From: Pseudorasbora parva
Taxonomy: Eukaryota; Chordata; Actinopteri; Cypriniformes; Gobionidae
Assembly (NCBI RefSeq): GCF_024679245.1
Contig: NC_090177.1
Location: 44,944,518 to 45,008,517, forward strand
Direction: 5' to 3'
DNA length: 64,000 nucleotides
A program made the translations under genes and the position numbers. This document shows, one piece after another, positions 47,461 through 59,359 of the stretch. The notes under the pieces are model-generated. The model was not told the DNA's origin. It saw only the letters and a list, made by a program, of their open reading frames with translations, and ran no database searches. How positions within the stretch are numbered: the stretch's first letter is position 1; each line of letters opens with the position of its first letter.

Positions 47461-48178
47461 CCTTGCAGAATCTCCTAAATATCCATAATTAAGAAACAAA
47501 AAATATGAGAGATTACATTACATAAATTACATTTGTATTTCTGCAGCATATGCTTTATTATAACATGTTTATTTATAGTCCACAAATATAGTCATTGTAT
47601 GTTGAGACCAAGACCAGACCAGCACTCCTTTAACTCATAAAGATTCACATTACCACCTGAGAAATGACTTATTTCTCATCAATAATTATAATAAGAATAA
47701 GACACTATATATAGAGCTGTAACCAATCAAATCATTAATAACTCAATTCATCTTTGCACTGCAGAAGATGCGTCTGAACTGACAAATTACAAATGCATAA
47801 ATAATCTGGAGGATAATGTTCAAATGATTGATTTAAAGCAATATCCTGTTTGCAGTCATGCTCAGATTTGTGCTTTATTATTATTGCTTTGTTATATCAC
47901 AAGTTATACTATACAAACCCAGATCTCATACAAGAACTGCAACAGTTGTGAGTATTTATAATAATTGTGTGAGCATTTTTGACTCAATCCCACATTAATT
48001 TCTGAAACACACATAATAAATAAATCACATTAGAAATAAGTTATTGATTGCTTCTGAAGCAGTTTTACAGCCAATCACATTAATGATGTTAATAAATAAA
48101 TCAGACAATGCACCGGTGATATCCCAGCAGTCCCAGTGGTCTGGACTGATCTTGAAACAAAAATCCTCTCGCGTCCTC
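47461..48178. other. No recognised feature
   Basis: AT-rich sequence with no supported gene or repeat. Confidence 0.4.
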
Positions 48179-48181
48179 TTA

Positions 48182-49016
48182 GGGTGCTTTCACATCTCTA
48201 GTTCGGTTCATTTGGTCCGAACCAAGGGCAAACAATTATACATTGTTGCATTTTTCAGATTTTTTGGTTCCTTTTCACACCACACTGATTGCTTTGGTCC
48301 GAACCAGTTGAAACGAACCAAAACGCAGGCACGTGACAACATCCACATCACTCATTGGCCATGGCGTATTTCCTAAACTGCTTTTCGATTGGTCAGAATT
48401 TACGTGTGGGAAAATTCCAAGAGGAGAGGCAAAGCCAGCAAACTATAATAACACTAATTTAGAAACGACTGCGCGGGCCAGTTTTGTCCCTGGCCATAAT
48501 TTACTACACGGTGTGTATTCACCACAGTATGCAAACAAAACATTTCTATAATGAAGCGCGGATGCGACATGAAAACAACGTTCTAATGCACTGCAGACGG
48601 CGAGCGCGCATCACTCGTCACTTCAAGAGGGGGCGTGCATTAATTATTAACTCTTGACATGCTTCCATCTTCCGAAAATATTGCCAATGATCTATCAGGT
48701 AATAATATCATGCACACAATGTCAGCGCAGCTAACTACGGCAGCTGGTTCAGTCCAAAAATGATCAGTACTTTTGCAGTTGGTTCTGTTCGAGGTCGGAT
48801 CACGTTCTCACCACAAACAAACCGCTCCAGAGTTCGTTTGAAATCGTACCGAGACCAGCTCTTCAAGGAGTTCTCGGTATGTTTGTTTGGTCCGCTTTTG
48901 GTGCGCACCCGAGTGCGATTGCTGCTTTCAGACCTGACCAAACGAACCGCACCAAAGAGGGAAATGAACTCTAGTACGATTCAACCGAACTAAATGAGGC
49001 AGGTGTGAAAGCACCC
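48182..49016. mobile_element. Harbinger-type non-autonomous element 1
   Basis: The termini GGGTGCTTTCACA and TGTGAAAGCACCC are flanked by TTA (48179-48181 and 49017-49019). The subterminal region is rich in GTTCGGTTCATTTGGTCCG-type motifs. No transposase. Confidence 0.85.
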
Positions 49017-49019
49017 TTA

Positions 49020-50073
49020 GGGTGCGTTCACACTTGTAGTTCGGTTAGTTTGGTTAGTTTGGTCCGGACCAAAAAACAAAAACAAACATAATAGTCCTGG
49101 TCCGCTTAGTGTTCACACTGGCATTTTTAACAGCGAACCTAAAGTTACCGAACCAAAGGCACAGGGAGACGGTCACAACCTGATTGGTCGGCTTATATGA
49201 CGTAGGAGCTGCTTACCGAACATTCAAAACAATGCTGTGTGCTGGATTACACGCGCGGGCATTTTATGCGTGTACATGGTATTATTTTTTACCAGAGAAC
49301 TCATGAAGAGCTGAAATGTTCAAAACATTCAAAACAACGCTGTGTGCTGGACTAAACGCGATCATTTTATGCGTGTAACACATTTGGTATTATTTCTTAC
49401 CAGAGAACTCATGAAGAGCTCATGAAATGTTCAAAACAACGCTGTGTGCCGGATTAAACGCGATCATTTTATGCGTGTACATGTGGCATTATTTTTACCC
49501 GCTGAGAACTCATGAAGAGCTCATAAAATGTTCAAAACATTTAAAACAGCAGCAGTATTTCCTCCGTTGTGCAAAAGAGACGGCCGCTGTCGTCTGCACC
49601 TGCTAATAATGGGCAACACAGGAACTTTGATGAGAAGAGCCAGGTATGCTTTTTGTGTGTTTTTTCTAGCATTTTCGAAACATGCTCGTCTGACCAAATA
49701 TTGATGAGGCTCTTCCTCGTTGCTCTACGTTTGCCCTCTAACGTTAAAGTTACTCATTTTGGATAACGTACACCGATCTTTCCGCGTCGTCAAATCAGCT
49801 GCATTATGCGTCACATCTTGTGACATTACGTCTGGTTTTTGGTCCGTTTACATGTCTTTGGTCCGTGTTGCGTTCATATATCAATCGAACCGCACCAGAG
49901 TTCGTTTGGAAGCGGACCGAGACCCATCTTTTTAGCGGTCTCGGTCCGCTTGTTTGGTGCGCACCAGGGTTCGGATGGCAGCGTTCACATGTGTTCAAAT
50001 GAACCGCACTAACCGAGCAACCGCACCAGGGTTCGTTTTAATCGAACCAAACATGACAAGTGTGAACGCACCC
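49020..50073. mobile_element. Harbinger-type non-autonomous element 2
   Basis: The termini GGGTGCGTTCACACTTG and CAAGTGTGAACGCACCC are flanked by TTA at 49017-49019 (shared with element 1) and 50074-50076. Related to element 1 but different inside. Confidence 0.87.
49215..49560. repeat. Tandem repeat inside element 2, about 3 units
   Basis: Units of about 120 bp contain AACGCTGTGTGCTGGA, GATCATTTTATGCGTGTA and GAGAACTCATGAAGAGCT. Confidence 0.75.
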
Positions 50074-50401
50074 TTAGTCTGAGTCGTAATACATCCACCA
50101 TGTTGTCATTATCATGTGACCTCCACCATCATTGCGTCCCTTCACCTCCTTTCATACACACTCTCCGATGGCCTCATGAGATAGTAAAGTGTCCATCGTA
50201 TGCACACGTATGAATCACGCCGGAAGTGGTAGGCCATCCGGAGACTTTTCACTTTCTGTTTACCTTGAATTTGGACACACTACTCTGTTGGTGTACTGTT
50301 TTTCCCATACTATATAGTAGAGAAGTGTTCGATTTCAGACTGGATGAAGACATATTTCTGGAAGCCATAGGCCTTTTGGGATATATTCATTTAGGCATTA
50401 A

Positions 50402-50817
50402 AGGGATACTTCACTACTTTTTCATATTAAACTATGTTATTCCCTTAACTAAGACAAAAAGTCCCGGCTGAAACATCCTCCCTCACATCTCCCACTATTG
50501 ACAGAAATGAGAGAGTGAGACGTGAGGGAGGATGTTTCAGCCGGGACTTTTTACTGCGCCGAGTCGAAGTACTCACAGAAGTGCTATTCCACCACACATT
50601 ATAGTTCTCCTTTTTAATCCACTTAGCACCACGTTTTATTTTTTGTCGCTTCTAACTTGATCTCTGTTTGGTACCATGGGCTAAGCTAAATGCTATCAGA
50701 TCATCACCGTGCGTCAGAGAAATGAAGAGCACGCACTGAGACGAGAGAGGTGTGTGTCAACTTGTCTTAGTTAAGGGAATAACATAGTTTAATATGAAAA
50801 ACCGGTGAAGTATCCCT
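50402..50817. mobile_element. TTAA-flanked MITE with inner hairpin
   Basis: The ends AGGGATACTTCAC and GTGAAGTATCCCT lie between TTAA copies (50398-50401, 50818-50821). The inverted repeats are about 55 bp (through ATATTAAACTATGTTATTCC). A second, separate 31-bp perfect hairpin lies inside at 50456-50552. Confidence 0.85.
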
Positions 50818-50821
50818 TTAA

Positions 50822-51136
50822 ATTCAATAAAACTGCCCACTGTCCAGACAGCCACTACTGAGCATAACGTGTCCATACACCTCTCTCACCATTCAAGAAA
50901 ATGTTTTTTATCATTATAAATATGTTCTTTTATATAATTGTTTTTAAGGAGGTTCATCCCAATTACATGACAGTGAGCCGGCTTTGAGCTAATATGCAAT
51001 AAACATTAATTTAACAACATTAGATGTAAAATAAAACCTTAATGTACATAAGTGATTAGAAAAAACTAAGAAGAAACAGTTAATTCAATGAAAATGCATC
51101 AAATGCGAAGTGTCACGTGGGGAATTCTGGGAATGT
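50822..51136. other. No recognised feature
   Basis: AT-rich. No gene or repeat assigned. Confidence 0.4.
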
Positions 51137-53965
51137 CAATTTACGGTTTTTCACTGTTAATTACACAATGCCCTGTTCTTTTTCACTTCGAAAAACTGTA
51201 CATTTAACGGTGTTTTACTGTTAAATAAAATAAAATGTATAACATGTGTAAATTATACAGTTTTAACCTGTAAAATAAATGGTTTTTAACCGTAATAATT
51301 ACATTATAAACCTTTAAATTATATGGTGCTGTCCCGTAAAACCTAAAACGTAACTGCCGTATTTTTTACGGTAAAGTTCTGGCAACCACAGCTGCCGGTT
51401 TTTTACCGTAAATTTTATGGGGAAAAACTGTTGTTTTTACGGGAAAACGCTGGCAGCTGCCGTTACCAGAGAATTATGAAACTATGCACACTATGAAATT
51501 CAAAATTAGGCGTGGTTAGAGGAGGCACTGTTTTTTTTTATTTTTGTTTTTTTTACATAAATATAAATATAAAACCAGTAAGTATTACATAAAAATGTAA
51601 AGACTAAAAGAAAAAAGGAAACAAAAAGCATAAGATTTATGTATTTATATTGCATATAAATTTTCAATGGATTTGGATTTTTTTTACATAAACAAAATAA
51701 TAAACTTAATGCGATTCACATTTCTAAGTATACACAGATTAAACGATTATACACAGATTACGATTTGTGTAATTGTATTAATAAACTGAATGTGATTGAT
51801 ATATGCCAGTTATACGTAAAATTAAACAGGATGGAAAAGCACACCAAAAAATGCTCATGTAAAATCAACACTTCCCGGTGTTCATGTGTGTGCTCACTAC
51901 TGAGTTAAAGTACCATTGAAGCAGTGTTGATGTTATTGAGATAATTAAGTGATGATTGAGCATTAATGATGAACACCTGATGATAACCATGATGGTGAAC
52001 AGTGTTTTCTTTAGTTGGGCTCTTGACCCTTATCTCTTTCACATTAGTTTTCTGGCTGCTTTAACTGTGTTTGTAAAGCACTTTTGTTATAGCATGGAAA
52101 GCCAAGAAAGAACCATGGCCAGGTGATTTGGCTCTTTAATGATGATGATATAATCGTCATGTAGTGGTTGAATCACTGAGCTCATTCAGATTCTAATAAT
52201 GTTGTTATAAAGGTGATGTTCTGTATGTGAAATAGTAGCCATGTGGTTTGCAGTATGATATCCAATATGATTGTTGTAATCAAACAATATGCAGGTTTAT
52301 AAAAAAAGTTTTAAACTACAGCATAATTTAGACACACACAGACATCAAGAATCAGTGTATGTATCTCTACAATGGTGACAAGCAAAAAAAAAAATTCAGA
52401 TAAACATCTACTCTTAACATGAAACAAGCTACTATAAAACGTCACAAGAAAACCAGCAAAAGTAAAAAACAAAGTTGTAAGAATCAAAGAAAATTTGTCA
52501 ATTCAGATGGATAATTTATTCATGCCGCAATGCATGCTGGGACCCATGGGAGAGTTTTGATTGGTGGTACCCAGCATGCACTGCAGCATGAAGCTTTTCA
52601 TTGATTGTCACTATTGTTGAGATTTTTACACTGATTCTTGATATCTGTTTGATTGCCATATAATTGTCATAGATTAAAACCTTTTGCACACTTTTTTATT
52701 TTATTAGCTCTGCATATTATTAGATTGCCACAACAATGAATGAAACATGATGAAACTCATGCTGTAGAACGAAATTGCTAGGCCACTATTATGAATAAAA
52801 CAAAATTAACACACATAACAAGGACCTTAGACTCTGAAAAAGATCAGTGATCACTAGATGATGATTATAGCATCATGAACAAAGAGCCAAATCACCCCAC
52901 CATGTTTTTACTTTGCTTTCCATGCCATAACAATAGTGCTTTATAAACACAGTTAAAGCAGCCAGAAAACTAATGTTGGAGAGTCAAGGGTCAAGAGCCC
53001 AACTAAAGCAAACACTGCTCACCATCATGGTGACTTCAAAAAAACCTATTATTTTCATTAAAACATAAATTACACAAATAAAGTCAGTCTGGTTAGTAAT
53101 GTGTGAAGCTGGTAATGCTGTTTGTGGAGTTGTTTAATCCTCTGCTGAGATCTTCAGAGATTTAATGTCTTCTTTTATCTTCAGTTGATTTCATCTAAAG
53201 CTGTGGCTGAAGTCAGTTGTAGTTCTCGTGTTTCTCTTTCCTTCAGTGATTCTGATTGTCATCATCAGGTGTTCATCATTAATGTTCAACCGGCTCTTAA
53301 TTATCTCATTAATGTCAACACTGGTTGAATAGTACTTTAACTCAGTAGTGAGCTTCTCATCTGAGAATCTTACCTGTTTCATTTATGTTTGATTTACAAA
53401 TAAGATTTTCATTAAGTTTATTAATTTGTTTGTCAAAATTACATAATCAAAATGCATGGAACATTTATATGCAATTCAAATACATATTTAGACATTTTTT
53501 TAAGTGCATAAACTTGTAAAATTACTTACATTTCTAAGAACAACTGACTAAAACATAAGTTTTTACAATATTTAGATATCAAATTAACAAAATTGTTTTT
53601 AAAGTATTACAGTAGTTCTCTGTTGTTGATACCAATATTTGTAGGTTTAACAAACAAATTTGTTTATAATCACATATTGTTGTAAATATAACACAATATT
53701 CTGTTTAACAGTTTACAAAAGTTCATTGTGATTTAAACAAAAAATATATGTTTTTGGGTTTCTAATAATATTCTGTTGGGATTTTACATTGTTTTTTTGT
53801 AAATGTTACAGGCATAAGGTTAGATCTATTACAGTTATTCACCGTATATAGTACGGAACCTGTGCTGTTTCCTACGGAAACTTTCTGTTTACCAAATAAC
53901 AGTTTTTAACCGTAGAATATTGCAACCTTACACCGTTAAAATCACGGTCATTTTTTAGAGTGTAA
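51137..53965. repeat. Large composite DNA-element region
   Basis: Both outer parts are rich in TTACGG/CCGTAA motifs (51140-51480, 53830-53960). The right end (inverse CACTCTAAAAAATGACCG) looks like an EnSpm/CACTA terminus. A 1.46-kb inverted repeat fills the middle. No transposase ORF is seen. Confidence 0.45.
51892..53353. repeat. Inverted-repeat block, family D
   Basis: GCTCACTACTGAGTTAAAGT at the left is inverted at 53332-53353. Internal blocks AGTTGGGCTCTTGACCC and TTTAACTGTGTTTGTAAAGC also recur inverted at about 52915-53030. The centre holds CAATGCATGCTGGGACCC. Arms are diverged and interrupted. Confidence 0.65.
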
Positions 53966-54096
53966 TTATATATTTAAGTACTGAGTAATAGTTATTAACA
54001 ATATGTACTTACTATAGGGTTAGGGTTTGGTTTGCTTTAGGGTTAGTTGCGTGTAAATATGCATAATTTACTGTTATTACACATGTAACATATATG

Positions 54097-54860
54097 ACCC
54101 TGGACCACAAAACCAGGCAAAATGGTCAAAAGTTGACATAAATGAGCTTTCCATACATGTGTGGTTTATTACACTGCAAAAAATGCTTCTCTTACTTAGT
54201 ATTTTTGTCTTGTTTCTAGTCTAAATATCTAAAAAGTCTTACATTAAGAAACATTTACTAGATAAGTAAAAATTATTGTCTTGTTTTGGGAAAAAATAAC
54301 TAAGAAAAATTAGGGGTAAGAAAAATAATCTTAATTCAAACACAAAACAAGATTATTTTTCTCACCCCATTGGCAGATTATTTATCTTATTTTAAACAAA
54401 AACTCTCTTCATTTTAAGTTATTTTTTCCCAAAACAAGACAAGTACTTTTGCTTGTCTAGTAAATACTTCTTGTTTTAATGATTTGTAGATGTTTGGACA
54501 AGAAACAAGCCAAAAATACTAAGAAAGAAAAGCATTATTTTGCAGTGTAGCGTAGGACAATATTTGGCCAAGATACGACTATTTGAAAATCTAAATAAAA
54601 ACTAATCTAAATATTGAGAAAATCTTTAAAGTTGTCCAAATGAAGTCCTTAGCAATGCATATTACTACTACTAATATATTTCTGATATATTTACAGAGGA
54701 AATGTACAAAATATCTTCATGGAACATGATCTTAATATCCTGATGAATTTTGGCATAAAAGAGAAATGTATCATTTTGACCCGGTCAATGTATAGTTGGC
54801 TATTGCCACAGATATACCGGAGTGACGCAGGACTGGTGAAGTGCTCCAGGGTCACACATG
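54097..54860 (+). repeat. Dispersed repeat family B, copy 3 (interrupted)
   Basis: Runs from TGACCCTGGACCACAAAACC to GTGCTCCAGGGTCACA. Interrupted by the element at 54172-54547. Confidence 0.8.
54172..54547. mobile_element. EnSpm/CACTA-like MITE, 376 bp
   Basis: The ends CACTGCAAAAAATGCTTCTC and its imperfect inverse (GCATTATTTTGCAGTG) continue inward with CTTGTTTCTAGTC / GACAAGAAACAAG. It interrupts family B. The uninterrupted site is seen at 3717-3736, which implies a short TA-containing duplication. Confidence 0.8.
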
Positions 54861-55169
54861 TAACAAGGACACTGTAAAATGAAGTGTTGCCGAATAATGT
54901 TATTCCTTGAACCATAAACCAATGCTTGCTGAGCTGGCGGCGGCGGGCGGTCACATGACCCAGCTCTTCATTCAGCTGCTGAGTCAGGACACTGATCACA
55001 TGCAGGAGCTCTTCTGCCAAGCCCATATTCATCCGGAAACATCCGATTGGTTGACATCTGCCTTTTCTATTTAAGAAAAAACATGCCCTTTGTTTGCATA
55101 TTCATTACTGTACACGGCTGGCCTTGATAAAGTTCTTATAAACGGTCTATTTGAGCTTCTTCACTCTCC

Positions 55170-56515
55170 GAAATAAAGGTACAGTGGAGGAGGTACAAAT
55201 TGGCGTTTTGGGGAACAAAACCTATAACGGTACCTTTAAAGGTACACAATTGGTCCTTAGGGTTCAGTTATACCATTGTGTTCCTCAGAGTTTGGCTCCA
55301 GCCCTGAATATAGCAGATCTTAGTGAGAATTAACAGCTTTAGATGCTGATGTTTTATTGAAAATGGTCACCATTATGGAGATCAGTGTTTCCTTTAGTTG
55401 GGCCGTTTGACTTGGATTTTAAGAAAGTTTGTGTTTTTTTTAAAAGTGTAAGCAAAACTTATTTGTTCAAAACAAAAGAAGCCATGAACAAACTGTATCA
55501 GGAAGAATAATGTTTTACTGAATATTACGCCCCGCGGTCTAGGGGAAGGAAACAGGTGTTAATCGGGCATAATAATAATAAAATGGGTTGTGGTTTTGGA
55601 ATCCCAGCCCTGAATCACTCCGGTCGATAATCAAACATACCAAACACTATAAGTAAATATGAATTTATTAAATGAACATACATAAAAGGGCGAGCATCTC
55701 GTCAGGGTGTCCAAAGGCCAACATAACAAACAAAACAAACCTGAAAAAGAAAGATACACTAAATACCCTAATTAAAGCAAAAGAAAATACATTTTACTAA
55801 CCTATCTACCTAACATAAACAGAACCCAAACAAGTTTCAAAATAAAAAGCAGAACACCCCTACGCTCTTGTAATAGTTTTTGTTTACATGCCCAAAGAAT
55901 CAAATAACACGACTAGACATTGATCATCGGCCGGAGGAGGGATCCAGGAGCTCTCAACCCGGTCGCGGCCGAACCAACAATGAGCTCCCCGTCGAGTGCG
56001 GACGGCATTCTTTTATCATCCACTCTTCAGCCGGATAACCAATAACGATCCTCCACCCGATCATTGATAGACCTATCAGAGAAAAGCTAGAGAAGAGGAA
56101 AGGAGAGAAGGAAAACACGGCACGGCAATACAAGTGCAAGACACAGGTCGTAACACTAAACTCACTGAATAAAAATGTTAATAAATAATATTCACCAATA
56201 ATACTTTCTTGCCACAGACTTTCTGAATTTTGCTTTTTAAAGGCATTATAAGGGGGAAAGTTCAGACGCACACAGATATCAATAATCAGCATATGAATCT
56301 CAACAATGGTGGCATACTTAATGCTGCAATGCATGCTGGGAGCCGTGAGGTTTATACTGCGGTGGCTTATCATGGGTTGGAGCTAAACTCTGGAGGACAT
56401 CAAATCTCTTGGACCGAACTTGCCACCCCTGATTTAGGGGTACAGAAATGTACCCTTAAGGGTACAGACCCAGTGACACCAACTTGTACCTTAAAAGGAA
56501 CCATTTTGTACTCTT
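55170..56515. repeat. Composite repeat, family D fragment with nested insert
   Basis: The outer edges carry GGTACC/GTACCTTAAA-type inverted motifs. 55380-55400 has the AGTTGGGC family D word and 56320-56345 has CAATGCATGCTGGGAG. The middle (about 55529-56155) is unlike either side and may be an LTR-like insertion (minus-strand start TGTTACGACC). Confidence 0.4.
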
Positions 56516-56529
56516 TTTTTTTTTTTTTT

Positions 56530-57234
56530 TTACAGAAGCTATAGGCCTAGAGAAGAAGAAAATACGGAAGTAACTATAATTAGCATCCATGGACAAACGT
56601 TGCTCTCAATCGCTCTGTGTAAAGTCAGGTGCATTCTGATCGGCTGTGGTGTTTTTTATTTCGCTCTTCAGCTGGAGAGAATCGCTCTTTGTCCATCATT
56701 TGGCATTTGGAAATAATGTCAAGTTACAGTAGTGTAAATGTACCGGTGTGCCGGTGGAGAAGTCTCGAACCCGTCAGTTATTCACCACAGAAAGTGAAAA
56801 CTGCCACTGCATTAATGAACCGTTAAAGTCTCTCTGAGACAACGAGAGACGCAGCCATCTACTTTAATTCTCTTAATATTTCTCTTGTGGCCCATAAATT
56901 AGAAGAGACGTTTTTCATGTTAAACAAGTTGTTTTAGAAATAAAGCTGCTTTTAATTTTCATTGATGATACTGCAGTGTTGGGACGTTAATCATTTTCAG
57001 GGAGGAGTAAGCTAATCGATCTACTCTTTTATTATCCTCGCAGTGTGTCAGCTGTACTGCCTTACCCTAATGATAATTTAATACATAAACTGGAAACGCT
57101 AAATCCTCTTCCTGTTCACTGGCTAATGTTTAAGTCTTGTGATTGTTCCCTTCATGTCATCTTGTCATGTGGTTCCTTTGGTTCATGTGTTTCGGTTCAT
57201 TGTTTTTATTTGCTTTCAGGTCTGTTTTTTTTTT
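56530..57234. other. No recognised feature
   Basis: No gene or repeat could be assigned here. Confidence 0.35.
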
Positions 57235-57258
57235 TTTTTGAGTCATTAGTCTGTCTCT

Positions 57259-57333
<75 letters not shown>

Positions 57334-57680
57334 TGTTTTTGTGACATATCAGGACAAAAATGTGTATAATGACATGTGTATGACATAGGTGTTACAGAAA
57401 AGGGTGACATATGAGGACATTACCCATGTCCCCACTTTTCAAAATGCTTATAAATCAGACAGGATGAGTTTTTTTGAAAAAGTAAAAATGCAGAATGTTT
57501 CCTGTGATGGGTAGGTTTAGGGGTAGTGTGTGTGTGTGTGTGTGATGGGTAGGTTTAGGGGCAGGGGCAGTGTAAGGGGATAGAAAATACGGTTCGTACG
57601 GTATAAAAACCATTATGCCTATGGAATGTCCCCACAATTCACAAAAACAAACGTGTGTGTGTGTGTGCAGCTTTGTATGT
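57235..57680 (+). repeat. Microsatellite-headed dispersed repeat
   Basis: A (GT)n of about 35 repeats (57261-57331) leads into CTTGTTTTTGTGACATATCA. GATGGGTAGGTTTAGGGG occurs twice, and the end is TCCCCACAATTCACAAAAAC plus another GT tract. The copy at 4735-4890 shares the (CA)n-to-TAAACCTACCCATCACA junction, inverted. Confidence 0.7.
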
Positions 57681-57769
57681 CTCAACCTGCCGTCAGTGAG
57701 TCTCTTGTTTGTCAAGTCTGTGTTTATGTTCTGTGGGATAATAAACTCGGCCACAGTGGATTATTGTGA

Positions 57770-58389
57770 GACGCCTACAGTAAGACCGTCCTGACAGCAG
57801 GTTGGCGCAGTATTTGGGTCAATGACGTGATGCCTAAATTTTCTGTCAGATTTATTTTTCAGTTAAAAACTGTTTTAAATGCATAAAAAGATACTAAATG
57901 TAGTACCTCTCCCATGTATGTACTCACTTTAATTTTTCAGTTATTTGTAATTTTTCTGTTATTTAAAGAGTCAAAATATCCTGTGGTGTGACCGTCTGGA
58001 CCTAAAAAAAAACAATGAATATTAAGTTATTTGTACAAATATATATTTTTATTATAAATTTCATAGTGACCTTTTGTGGGAACCTAGCTTGTTATTTTAA
58101 GTGGTCAAATCTATGTCTGTACATTTTGAGTGAATTAAAAAATATCATGCGGTGTGACGACTGCCGAGTGTTTTCCATGATAGATATATGTTCTAGATTG
58201 GCAGGCTTTGTGCTTTTATACTCATTTGATGGTAAAGTACTTTATTTTAGTATTTTTTGGAATAGATTTTATCCAATTTGGGTAATTTACAAACGTTTCA
58301 GATGGTTTATTTTTTACCTTTTTTGTACAGTATGAGAAAAAAAATATTTAGAGCATTAATTTCATTTTAGTAACTATGCATTTATTAGT

Positions 58390-58420
<31 letters not shown>

Positions 58421-58740
58421 ACTATTTACATCTATTTTAACAGATGCCACTGCCAAACAAAGAAAAAAAACACTCACCATAGGCAGTGTGTGAACTCTGA
58501 CCCTGCAGCTAGAGCAGAGTATCTTGCCAGGAGAAGAGGAAGGTGTGTTAAAAAAATCAGCAGCATAATGATGGTCAAGTTTACAGTTTTTCTGTCGCTT
58601 TGGTGCATTTCTCGAATCAAACTCACAATTTGCAAAACAGAAAGTGCATTTCTCAAAACAATTTGAACAAATAGCCAAACTGTCACATGCCTGTCCTGTC
58701 TTGTGTGCACATGTGGGTTTTGTCATTCTGAGCATGTGCT
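57770..58740. other. No recognised gene; (TTTA)n tract
   Basis: A TTTA tetranucleotide tract lies near 58390-58420. Around 58440-58720 there may be degraded transposon coding sequence, but no family could be established. Confidence 0.35.
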
Positions 58741-58744
58741 CATG

Positions 58745-58847
58745 TAATTTTCTGATCCCTCCCCCCTTGTTTTATTTTGTTGTAAATAAATTATCAATTC
58801 TGCACTTGAGTCCTCGCACCATTTTCTTTGTGTTCCCGACCGTGACA
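58745..58847 (+). repeat. LTR-like 3' end
   Basis: GTTGTAAATAAATTATCAAT supplies an AATAAA polyadenylation signal. It is followed by CTGCACTTGAGTCCTCG and a terminal GTGACA. This resembles the R-U5 end of fish Ty3/gypsy LTRs. No matching 5' half is identified. Confidence 0.45.
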
Positions 58848-58854
58848 TTAGGAT

Positions 58855-59355
58855 ACGACCATCTGAGGACTCAGCAGAATGGGGATCTTCCTATTCCCAT
58901 CTCCCTGCCCTTCCGCTGCTTCAGGAGAAGGTCAACACAGCAGACTCCTTTCCCTCCGGCAGGACGGAGCTAGCATAAAGGAGTTTGCTTACCTGTTCCT
59001 GTTTGCAGCGGAGGGGCTCAACATCAGTCAGGCAGAGCCTTAATGAGTCAATCATCGCCCGGGGAGGAGGAAGAATGGCTCCACATTCACCACCCACTCA
59101 GTGGTCCCTGTACCGGTGGATCGTGTTCCGGTGGACTCCGTGTTCCTGTGAACCCTGTTCCGGTGGTCTTGAAACGGAGGAGGAGAAGGAAAGCTCCTTC
59201 CATGCCTGTTCCAGTGGTCCCAGTCCCAGTGGTCCCCATGCCGGTGGATCGTGTGCCAGTGGATTGTGTTCCGGTGGACCGTGTTCCGGTGGTCCCAGTG
59301 CCGGTGGATCATATTCCAGTGGTCCCAGTACCGGTGGACTCTTTTCCAGTGGACA
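58855..59355 (+). pseudogene. Retrotransposon gag-like remnant
   Basis: SIKEFAYLFLFAAEGLNISQ-type wording is read near 58975-59040 and then a stop. From 59043 an open frame contains repeated PVDRVPVDCVPV / VVPVPVD units before entering the minisatellite. Similar proline/valine repeat tracts occur in fish gypsy-type gag-like genes as I remember them. No protease, reverse transcriptase or integrase is present. Confidence 0.45.
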
Positions 59356-59359
59356 CTGC

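Noticed and set aside
58440..58720. piggyBac-type Cys-rich C-terminus
   Set aside because: Cys-containing readings exist on both strands, but no frame gives a convincing zinc-finger pattern, and no upstream DDE domain is present.
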